A DNA stretch of 21,893 bases from Bacteroides fragilis (lineage in GTDB: Bacteria; Bacillota; Clostridia; Lachnospirales; Lachnospiraceae): positions 1 through 21,893 of the forward strand of contig JAMPFK010000037.1 of assembly GCA_023664485.1 (NCBI GenBank), given 5' to 3'. The translations under genes and the position numbers were made by a program. Below the pieces are notes generated by a model, which was given only the letters and a program-made list of their open reading frames with translations, was not told where the DNA came from and ran no database searches. Shown here in pieces: positions 1-6,341 of the stretch (within the stretch, counting starts at the first letter, position 1; every line of letters starts with the position of its first letter).

Positions 1-54
1 AACCCGTGTTACCGCCGTGAAAGGGCGATGTCTTAACCGCTTGACCACGGAGCC
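1..54 (-). tRNA. tRNA-Glu (anticodon TTC), 3' end beyond the window
   Basis: Read on the minus strand, the acceptor arm GGCTCCG starts at 54. A D arm follows, then an anticodon stem TCGCC/GGCGG (one T-G pair) closing the loop CTTTCAC, with anticodon TTC at 21-19, then the variable loop and the start of the T arm (CGGGTT). The 3' part of the T arm and acceptor lies off the left edge. The order of arms and the anticodon match bacterial tRNA-Glu. It is preceded by a sigma-A-like promoter. Confidence 0.93.
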
Positions 55-78
55 AAATATGGTGACTCAACAAAAAAT

Positions 79-107
79 ATGTTACCATAACTGAACTCAT
101 TTGGCAA
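79..107 (-). promoter_or_regulatory. Promoter of the tRNA-Glu gene
   Basis: On the minus strand, TTGCCA (107-102) and TAACAT (84-79) are 17 bp apart, and the tRNA 5' end lies 25 bp past the -10 box. Spacing and sequence fit a sigma-A promoter; the call rests on the match alone. Confidence 0.55.
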
Positions 108-195
108 GCACTAATTTGGTGATTTGTAATTTATTTTTTTGCTGCTCATTTTTTCATTCTATTGATTCAGCCTGCTCTTACTTTATGCTATCCAT

Positions 196-480
196 TCAGA
201 AAACATTCGTTACAATTGCATTTCTCGCAATATCAGTTTCTGTGAATATTAAGGCTGCTGCCCCGTCCATATGATCTGTCAGCTTAAATATGATTTCATC
301 CCGCCTGTCCGTCTCTTCTGGGCGTTTTCTATATACCGCGCTGTCGGGAATATTTGATTCGCTGTTCGTACTATTTGTATTATTTGTGTTGTTCGTACTA
401 CTTGTATTGTTTATACTGCAGGCGGTCATTAAAATTCCCAGAACTACGGCCAGTAAAAACAAATCGATCTTCTCACACAA
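196..480 (-). CDS. Small lipoprotein of unknown function with an Asn/Thr-rich tether
   Basis: The product is 94 residues. The start is a TTG at 480, chosen because a GAGGAG ribosome site lies just upstream and no ATG fits. Residues 1-20 form a short hydrophobic signal ending in the lipobox-like LMTAC, so Cys21 would be lipidated and the protein held on the outer face of the membrane. A low-complexity Asn/Ser/Thr linker of about 20 residues follows, built from a 9-bp repeat. The last 50 residues are polar and I do not recognise them. They vaguely recall YhcN/YlaJ-type sporulation lipoproteins, too weakly to name. The gene lies 10 bp after the aldo/keto reductase remnant, and the C-terminus could itself be truncated. 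Confidence 0.5.
   Translation of the reverse strand: MCEKIDLFLLAVVLGILMTACSINNTSSTNNTNNTNSTNSESNIPDSAVYRKRPEETDRRDEIIFKLTDHMDGAAALIFTETDIARNAIVTNVF
368..412. repeat. Imperfect 9-bp tandem repeat, five units
   Basis: On the plus strand the units are GTACTATTT, GTATTATTT, GTGTTGTTC, GTACTACTT and GTATTGTTT. On the minus strand they encode the Asn/Ser/Thr-rich linker of the lipoprotein. The 9-bp period keeps the frame, so unit gain or loss would only change tether length. Confidence 0.7.
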
Positions 481-490
481 TTTTTACTCC

Positions 491-1044
491 TCAACCTGTT
501 ATATTTCTGATTTTACCACCAGCCAAATACACCCTTACCCATTTCAGGCTGTTCAATTTCCTGCATCCCATCAGCTTCCAAATCAAAACCGCATAATTTT
601 CTTTCATGCGCTCTGCATGAATGGATTTCAGAATAACGATGATTCCTTGCTGCAGCAAGAATCGCAAAGCAATCTGCGCCACGGATTTATCATGATTTCC
701 GGAAATCTCCAAAAGTGTGCGGAGTTTCCCATCTTTATAGGCGTTTTCCATTGCCCGGCAGATTTCACGCACATTGCCGGCAGGCTCATAAATCAGCAGC
801 AGATCGATATAATCCATTCCGGTTTTTTGAGAGAGCTGTCAATAGAACGCAGCATATCCTGATAGCCGTGGCAAGCCCACAGCTTTGTCGTGATAGACAG
901 TTCATTTCTCAAAACACCCGTCTTTCTGCGGGCAAGTCCTACCTCCCGTTCAAGAGAAGTATTGTCAAGTGTGTCTATAAACTTTTCTCCAAAATAAACA
1001 GAATATGCTGCACTGACTGAATCAGAAATCATCTCTATGCCCAT
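491..1044 (-). pseudogene. Aldo/keto reductase pseudogene (frameshifts plus internal deletion)
   Basis: Two minus-strand frames together resemble an aldo/keto reductase. The first frame (1044 to about 828) contains FIDT, REVGLA and ELSITTKLW, the family's N-terminal pattern. The match then moves to another frame at the A6 run at 828-823, continuing as MDYIDLLLIYEP and AMENAYKDGKLR. After GKLR about 60-70 residues of the barrel are missing, and the match resumes at KSVAQIALRFLLQQGIIVI and ERMKENYAV. A second shift near 595 would restore FDLEADGMQEIEQ, which fits the family end better than the frame that stays open to 491. An NADPH-dependent carbonyl reductase is known family function; this copy cannot make one. 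Confidence 0.8.
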
Positions 1045-1084
1045 GCATCCTGCATCCGTAATTTATATATTTGCACAAACCATT

Positions 1085-1130
1085 AAATCTTCTTTTAAGA
1101 TTTATATGAAGTGGTACTTACAGAATGCAA
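1085..1130 (-). promoter_or_regulatory. Relic promoter and palindrome ahead of the reductase pseudogene
   Basis: On the minus strand, TTGCAT (1130-1125) and TATAAA (1106-1101) are 18 bp apart, 57 bp upstream of the pseudogene start. A 19-bp perfect inverted repeat, AAATCTT-N5-AAGATTT (1103-1085), overlaps the end of the -10 box and looks like an operator. No regulator gene lies beside it. Confidence 0.4.
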
Positions 1131-1160
1131 ATTGTGGCACACAATATCACGGTATATAAT

Positions 1161-1199
1161 GACGAAAAAGAAAAAGGCTATCCGCTTAATCGGATAACC
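1161..1199 (-). terminator. Rho-independent terminator of the sugar/polyol operon
   Basis: On the minus strand, GGTTATCCG pairs with CGGATAGCC (one G-T pair) around a 6-nt loop, followed by TTTTTCTTTTTC. It lies about 107 bp after the kinase stop codon. Confidence 0.8.
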
Positions 1200-1306
1200 T
1201 TATTTACAGTTTTTAACTTTTTTCGAAAAGGTATCTCTCTGTCAGCAATTCGCATATTTAAAGCCTTTCTATCTACTCACGACCCAAAACATGCTTACAG
1301 CCAATA

Positions 1307-2014
1307 TTACTGTTGCATCTGTAATATCTGAAGCACCTCTTTTTTCTCCGGTATAGCAGGTATCCCGCCTCTTTTTCGTACACACAGGCTGGAGGCAGCG
1401 TTCCCAAACTTTGCACAGTGTTTCCAGTTTGCCCATGACATTGTTTGCATATCTGTCCGATACTCTAAATATTTTGATAGAAATCCTCCCCAGAAAGAAT
1501 CTCCTGCTCCTGTAGTATCTGCCGCTTCTGCTGGAAATCCCGGAATCTGTTCCTGACATTCCTGATTCACCAGATAGACGCCTTGACTGCCTGATGTGAT
1601 GGCGATTAGTTTTGGTCCCTGCTTCAACAGCTTTTCAGCCGCTTTGGAACATTCATCTTCTCCCGCCAGCAGAACACTTTCCTCATCTGAGATTTTCAGC
1701 ATATCAGCATAGGAAAGAACACTTCGTATCGCCTCTACTGCATCTGACTCATTCTTCCATAAAGATGCCCGGTAATTGGGGTCAAAGGAAATCAGCGCCC
1801 CCGCTTCCTTATCTGCCTTTGCCGCTTCTATCGTTGCCGTTCTTGCCGGTTCATCCGTCAACGACAAGGAACCAAAGTGAAAGATTTTACAATCCTTAAG
1901 GGCCTGCAAATCCAATTCCCCTGCTGACAAACAGGTATCATTTTCACTTACCCCCAGCTCCGTAAAATCAATCAGGAGCTCACCCAATGCTATAACATCA
2001 TGCTTTTTTCCCAT
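1307..2014 (-). CDS. PfkB-family fructokinase with a large in-frame deletion, probably inactive
   Basis: The product is 235 residues; fructokinases of this family are usually about 315-325. The N-terminus (DVIALGELLIDF) and the C-terminal half are well preserved. The second half includes KIFHFGSLSLT, ISFDPNYR, LKISDEE and the ATP/catalytic signature DTTGAGDSF with its base Asp, at about residues 165-173. Between residues 24 and 30 the sequence jumps from ELGVSE to DTCLSAGELDL. This skips roughly 85-90 residues, including the first PfkB signature (the GG-x-x-x-N sugar-binding region) and the lid. The frame is kept, so a protein may be made, but it should not bind sugar. Its start overlaps the transporter end by 17 bp. 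The family makes fructose 6-phosphate from fructose, which fits a polyol pathway with the dehydrogenase upstream. Confidence 0.85.
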   Translation of the reverse strand: MGKKHDVIALGELLIDFTELGVSENDTCLSAGELDLQALKDCKIFHFGSLSLTDEPARTATIEAAKADKEAGALISFDPNYRASLWKNESDAVEAIRSVLSYADMLKISDEESVLLAGEDECSKAAEKLLKQGPKLIAITSGSQGVYLVNQECQEQIPGFPAEAADTTGAGDSFWGGFLSKYLEYRTDMQTMSWANWKHCAKFGNAASSLCVRKRGGIPAIPEKKEVLQILQMQQ

Positions 2015-3362
2015 TTTTCAGTTCCTCCACAATCTCATTATAATACTTTTTGTTCAGACGGTAGAAAAACAATACAACTGCTGTTACAAGCCAAAGAACT
2101 CCCGGAACGGTTGTGAATGCATGTTTCATTACCGCAAGCACGGCATCATTCTGCTGCTGGTTTGCCACATATCCGAATTTTCCAAGCATTCCGGCCAATA
2201 ATGCAGTCCCTATCGCCATCCCGACTTTGTTGCCAAGGGAAATAAACGCATATTGAAAACCATCATTCCTTAGGCCTGTTTTCCACTGCCCATATTCTGC
2301 ACAATCCGGAATGATTGCATAAATCGCCGTGTTAAATCCGGAGAAAAAGAACTGTGTCAAGCCGGAAAAAATATAGAAAGCTGCAGGATGCTCTTTTACA
2401 CTGAACAGATACAGCACAAGCATGGAACATCCTGTCAGGAATGCAAAGATCGATGCCGCACGCCCTTTATTGTTTGTCTTTCTAAACACCGGCTGAAAAC
2501 ATGCCGCTCCTATGATTGACGGGACAATAATACACATGGAATAGGTTGTGTAATAAGATGCATTCCCTTCAACATAGGTAAAATAGTAAAGGATATCCGC
2601 ATTTCTCCCATACAGGGTAAAGCCAAACAGTATCTGCCCGATCAACGCCAGCAGGTAGGGCCTGTTCTGCAGGACCGCCCTCAACTGCACTTTTATGGAA
2701 ATTTTCTCCTTTTCCGGCATCTGCACAGTCTCTTTTGTTTTTGCAAAACAGAAGAAATGGCATGCTGCAAAAATACAGCCATAGATAGCCGCTACCGTAA
2801 GATAGCCCGCCTTGGGACTGTCTTTCCCGAATGCTGTGACAAGCGGGACTGTAATAATATTGATAATCCCAATGGCGATCATGGCCGCTACCGATCGGGA
2901 AGTATTAATCTTAGCCCTCTCATCAATGCTCTGTGTCATTGCGCCGCACAGCGTGCCATACGGAATATTGACACAGGTATAGCCCAATACCAGCAGGCAA
3001 TATGTAATAATCATGTAAACAATTTTTGCTGTATTTGACCAGTCAGGATGCGCCCAGAAACTCAGCATAAGGATGACCGCCGTAACCGGTGCGGCAAACA
3101 GAAGCCACGGACGGTATCGTCCCCATCTCGATTTTGTCTTATCTGTAAGTCCGCCAATGATCGGATCATTGATGGCATCCCAGAACCGGGAAAAAAGCAT
3201 CAGCCCTGAAACGGCTGCCATGCTGATTCCAAACACATCCGTATAAAATATCATCAGAAAATTGCTGACAAACATCCAGCTGAAATTGCATCCCACATCC
3301 CCAAAACCATACGCAATTTTACTGATCAAAGGTACTCTTTCCTCGTTATTTTTGCTTCCCAT
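1998..3362 (-). CDS. GPH-family sugar:cation symporter (MelB-like)
   Basis: The product is 454 residues with about 12 hydrophobic segments, the usual size for glycoside-pentoside-hexuronide symporters of the major facilitator fold. Family marks are KIAYGFGDVG near the N-terminus, the aspartate-containing RFWDAINDPIIGGLTD (about 58-73) that in MelB carries cation-site acidic residues, and the loop SRWGRYRPWLL. The start follows AAGGAGG with good spacing. It should import a sugar, glycoside or polyol with Na+ or H+ across the cytoplasmic membrane; the substrate cannot be read from sequence. It sits between the dehydrogenase and the kinase in one operon, so the imported compound is probably the dehydrogenase substrate. 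Confidence 0.9.
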   Translation of the reverse strand: MGSKNNEERVPLISKIAYGFGDVGCNFSWMFVSNFLMIFYTDVFGISMAAVSGLMLFSRFWDAINDPIIGGLTDKTKSRWGRYRPWLLFAAPVTAVILMLSFWAHPDWSNTAKIVYMIITYCLLVLGYTCVNIPYGTLCGAMTQSIDERAKINTSRSVAAMIAIGIINIITVPLVTAFGKDSPKAGYLTVAAIYGCIFAACHFFCFAKTKETVQMPEKEKISIKVQLRAVLQNRPYLLALIGQILFGFTLYGRNADILYYFTYVEGNASYYTTYSMCIIVPSIIGAACFQPVFRKTNNKGRAASIFAFLTGCSMLVLYLFSVKEHPAAFYIFSGLTQFFFSGFNTAIYAIIPDCAEYGQWKTGLRNDGFQYAFISLGNKVGMAIGTALLAGMLGKFGYVANQQQNDAVLAVMKHAFTTVPGVLWLVTAVVLFFYRLNKKYYNEIVEELKNGKKA

Positions 3363-3392
3363 ACAAACCTCCTTGTGACCGTAATCCGGTAT

Positions 3393-4418
3393 TTACTCCT
3401 GCACATTAATGATGACTTTCATGGTGTTTTCCCGGTTATCATCAATGTACTGGTAAGCTTTCAGATAATCCCGAAACGCAAATGTTTTGGAAATCAATGG
3501 TTTCAGCAAAACCTTCCCCTCGTTTACCAGACGGATCCCATCCAGATAATCATCATGCCGGTACATCATGGTGCTTTTAATATCCAGCTCATGGTCATTG
3601 GCAACCGCAAGATCAACCTCGGCCATTCCCGCAAAAACAGCGACCAGGACAATAACACTTCCCTTCCTTGCATATTTAATAGCCTGTCCCATTGTGATAT
3701 TGTTTCCCGCACAGTCATAAATAACGTCTGCCTTATCCGGACCAAACGCCTCTAACATTGCCTTCCCGAAATCTTTATGCAGCGTATTGACGCATACATC
3801 AATGCCGCACTCTTTTGCCTTTTCCAGACGAAGATCACTGACGTCCGTAACCATTACCTTCGCCGCACCCATTCCCTTTGCCGTCTGTGCCACCAGATTC
3901 CCGATCGGTCCCGCGCCGATCACCACAATATTCATGCCGGTGACGTCGCCGACCTGTTTTACGCCATGCACAGCCACCGCAAGAGGCTCGATCATTGCAC
4001 CCTCTTCAAAAGACATTTCCTCCGGGATCGGTGTTACCTTGGATGCGTCTACGGCAAAAAATTCAGACGCGGTCCCTGTTGTCTGGAATCCCATTACCTT
4101 CAGTTCCTCACAGAGATTGTACTTCCCATGGCGGCAGGGATAACATTCGCCGCAATATACCTGCGGCTCGATCGTAACCTTCTGCCCGATATGAAGCCCT
4201 TCCACATCCGCACCCATTTCCGTAATCTCTCCTGAAACCTCATGTCCCTGTGTTACCGGATAAGAAGTAAACGGATGCTTTCCATGATAGACATGAATAT
4301 CCGAACCGCATATACCAATATTCATGATTTTTACCATGACCTGGTCATCCTCCAACTGCGGAAGCGGCACCTCGTTAAAAATAATCTCCCCCGGCTTTGT
4401 CATAATCTGCTGTAACAT
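3393..4418 (-). CDS. Zinc-dependent alcohol/polyol dehydrogenase (MDR family)
   Basis: The product is 341 residues, a full-length medium-chain dehydrogenase of the sorbitol/threonine dehydrogenase group. Catalytic zinc ligands appear as GICGSD (Cys at about 37) and GHE (about 58). The structural zinc loop has four cysteines in CGECYPCRHGKYNLC (about 89-103). The Rossmann NAD(P) fold carries VIGAGPIGN (about 166-174). The start follows AAAGGAGG. It is the first gene of the operon with the GPH symporter and PfkB kinase. The expected reaction is oxidation of a sugar alcohol to a ketose; sorbitol to fructose would suit the kinase, but this is inference from context. L-threonine or butanediol dehydrogenase activity is a less likely alternative. 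Confidence 0.88.
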   Translation of the reverse strand: MLQQIMTKPGEIIFNEVPLPQLEDDQVMVKIMNIGICGSDIHVYHGKHPFTSYPVTQGHEVSGEITEMGADVEGLHIGQKVTIEPQVYCGECYPCRHGKYNLCEELKVMGFQTTGTASEFFAVDASKVTPIPEEMSFEEGAMIEPLAVAVHGVKQVGDVTGMNIVVIGAGPIGNLVAQTAKGMGAAKVMVTDVSDLRLEKAKECGIDVCVNTLHKDFGKAMLEAFGPDKADVIYDCAGNNITMGQAIKYARKGSVIVLVAVFAGMAEVDLAVANDHELDIKSTMMYRHDDYLDGIRLVNEGKVLLKPLISKTFAFRDYLKAYQYIDDNRENTMKVIINVQE

Positions 4419-4437
4419 AATAATTTTCCTCCTTTCA

Positions 4438-4508
4438 TTTTATTAAATGTTTTATAAATCATTTTATTAAAGTAATTATATTATTACACTGATTCCTCAT
4501 AAAGTCAA
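4438..4508 (-). promoter_or_regulatory. Promoter of the dehydrogenase operon with two candidate ROK operator sites
   Basis: On the minus strand, TTGACT (4508-4503) and AATAAT (4485-4480) are 17 bp apart, about 60 bp before the gene. The plus-strand string TTTTATTAAAGTA at 4462-4474 lies at the expected transcription start, and a shorter copy TTTTATTAAA lies at 4438-4447. The same 13-mer recurs at the promoter of the ROK gene. A protein bound there would block RNA polymerase. Confidence 0.65.
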
Positions 4509-4569
4509 TACATTCTTCAAATTTCACTTTTTCCATGAAACCATACTTCTATTTTTGTTAAAACCGCAC

Positions 4570-4611
4570 AAAAAACAGCCATTACATTACTTGACCGAAT
4601 GTAATGGCTGT
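4570..4611 (-). terminator. Terminator after the ROK repressor gene
   Basis: A perfect 14-bp inverted repeat, ACAGCCATTACATT with a 9-nt loop (arms 4575-4588 and 4598-4611), is followed on the minus strand by a run of T. It lies 19 bp past the ROK stop codon and separates that transcript from the dehydrogenase operon. Confidence 0.85.
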
Positions 4612-4629
4612 CTCTTTCCGCTTTTCAAT

Positions 4630-5721
4630 TTATATATTTTCTATAAATCTCCAGAAAAACTGCTTTGCTACCCCTACCGCCGACGCTTCTTTCCGATAAG
4701 AACAGTTTTTCAGATAACTCAAGTCACTGTCAAACAAATTATATTGAAATATTTTCTGCCCCAGTTCAAACATATAATCAGGCAGATATCCCCCCACATC
4801 TCCGCCCAGGATAATATCCGTATCATAAGACATCCGTAGATTGGATATCAGTATCGCAAGATGCTCCAAATACTCTTCCCACGTTTCGCCTGTCCTTGCA
4901 TCCGTATGTATTTTTCTCATAAAATCCTCTAATTTTTCCTGTCCATCATGCGTCAGTACACTGGCCGCACAATAAGCATCTGCACATCCGGATTTCCCGC
5001 AATAACATTTTCTGCCGCCCGGCACCAGAATCATATGCCCAAATTCACCCGCCTTGCGGTTCTGACCGGTAAATAACCGGCCGTCGATACAGACTGCCCC
5101 GCCGAGCGTGTTATTTAAGGACAGGTAAATGGAATTCCTTAATTTCTGTGGATTTTCCGCCAGCATTGCCGCATTTGCATCGTTTTCATAGTACACCGGC
5201 ATTGCCATGATCTGCTCCATCATTTTCAGGCTGTAATTTTCCAGATGCAGCGCATGGGATTTGACAAGCATTTTCTCTCTTTGATTAATGATTCCAGGCA
5301 TGGAAATTCCAAGCCCCAGTATTTTATCCGATGGAATTTCCGCCGCATAAAATTCTTTTAATTTCTCAGACAGTTTCGTATAATATGTTATACTGGTATT
5401 AAATTTCATCCGGATACGTTCCTGTTTCAAAATATCCCCGCATATATTAACCAGGACCATTCCAAGATGATTTGGTGTAATATCCATCCCCAAGGCATAC
5501 CGATAATCACATGCCAGGCCAATTTCCACTGCCTTCCGCCCTCCGGTTGATTCCCTTTCGCCTTTTTCTATGACCACTCCGTCCTCTATCAGTTCATTTA
5601 CATTGGATAATATAGTAGGCATACTGATATTGAGCAGCTTTGCCAATTCAACTTTTGAAGTGTTCCCATGATCCAACATATAGCTAAGTATATTATACTT
5701 AGTTTTTTTTATCCGCAACAT
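4630..5721 (-). CDS. ROK-family transcriptional repressor (XylR/NagC type)
   Basis: The product is 363 residues from the ATG at 5721, preferred over the in-frame ATG at 5733 because GGAGG lies 5 nt before it. Residues 1-60 form a winged helix-turn-helix (KVELAKLLNISMPTILSNVN). The rest is the ROK sugar-kinase-like fold: GMDIT for phosphate binding, the END-x-N motif near the middle, GEFGHM, and the zinc cluster CYCGKSGC typical of the family. Family members bind DNA and release it on binding a sugar. The neighbouring transport and catabolic genes are the likely targets. A near-palindrome at its own promoter and at the dehydrogenase promoter suggests autoregulation plus control of the operon. 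The inducer is unknown. Confidence 0.9.
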   Translation of the reverse strand: MLRIKKTKYNILSYMLDHGNTSKVELAKLLNISMPTILSNVNELIEDGVVIEKGERESTGGRKAVEIGLACDYRYALGMDITPNHLGMVLVNICGDILKQERIRMKFNTSITYYTKLSEKLKEFYAAEIPSDKILGLGISMPGIINQREKMLVKSHALHLENYSLKMMEQIMAMPVYYENDANAAMLAENPQKLRNSIYLSLNNTLGGAVCIDGRLFTGQNRKAGEFGHMILVPGGRKCYCGKSGCADAYCAASVLTHDGQEKLEDFMRKIHTDARTGETWEEYLEHLAILISNLRMSYDTDIILGGDVGGYLPDYMFELGQKIFQYNLFDSDLSYLKNCSYRKEASAVGVAKQFFWRFIENI

Positions 5722-5783
5722 AACTTCCTCCATCTACGCCAAAAGTCTAAAATCTACTTATAAACGCCAACTTCTATAAAGTA

Positions 5784-5824
5784 TTTTATTAAAGTATTAT
5801 ACTCTACAAAGTAATATAAGTAAA
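5784..5824 (-). promoter_or_regulatory. Promoter of the ROK gene with candidate operator
   Basis: On the minus strand, TTTACT (5824-5819) and a consensus TATAAT (5801-5796) are 17 bp apart. The 13-mer TTTTATTAAAGTA (plus strand, 5784-5796) touches the -10 box. With two flanking bases it is a near-palindrome, TATTTTA-T-TAAAGTA. The placement matches that at the dehydrogenase promoter. Confidence 0.65.
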
Positions 5825-5907
5825 GCAATTTGTCTTAATGGATTTCTACGTTACACGAAACTTGTTCTAACCGGACAAATACAAAAATCCCATCTGTCCA
5901 TTCTTTA

Positions 5908-6258
5908 CTACCTCGCCCCTGGCTTTTCACCGTTTATGTTCTGTTCCTGATTTGAAACCGTATGCGTATATCTGCGGTATACATAAGATGATAGCAACAC
6001 TGTCAGGACATCCGCACACACCTGCGACCGGGCAATGCCATACATTCCAATGATATTGTTTAGTAAAAACAACATCGGGATATTAAATACCGCCCACCGC
6101 AGCACACCGGGAAAAAGCGCTTTATTCCCTTCCCCAAAGCCCCGGAACACATATACCATGAAAAAGCTCATAAATATCAGCGGCGTCGCAAGGCATCTGA
6201 TCCGCAGGAATCCGGTACCCGGCAGTATTGTCTGCTGCTCCGGTATAAAGATCCGCAT
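5908..6258 (-). pseudogene. MATE-family efflux transporter, C-terminal remnant
   Basis: The open stretch encodes 116 residues. It resembles the last quarter of a MATE multidrug/oligosaccharide exporter: LGTGFLRIR-like start, FRGFGEGNKALFPGVLRWAVFNIPM and IGMYGIARSQ, followed by a short basic tail. Full MATE proteins are about 440-460 residues with 12 helices; here about 330 N-terminal residues are missing. A TGA lies four codons before the ATG, and the UvrA-like gene ends 83 bp upstream, so the missing part is not nearby. It sits at the end of the resistance-type operon and was probably once its exporter. Function is not expected. Confidence 0.75.
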
Positions 6259-6341
6259 AAGTATATATCACATGCTCCTTTTTGGAAAAAGATGAGAGCG
6301 GATGTCGGATTTCTGTATTTAAACGATTTGCAATATCATCC

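Noticed and set aside
290..862. 190-codon plus-strand open frame
   Set aside because: It is the shadow of the lipoprotein repeat and the reductase remnant; its protein is leucine/phenylalanine runs without a family pattern, and there is no ribosome site.
1125..1331. 68-codon plus-strand open frame
   Set aside because: It runs through the operon terminator and the end of the kinase gene and has no ribosome site or recognisable pattern.
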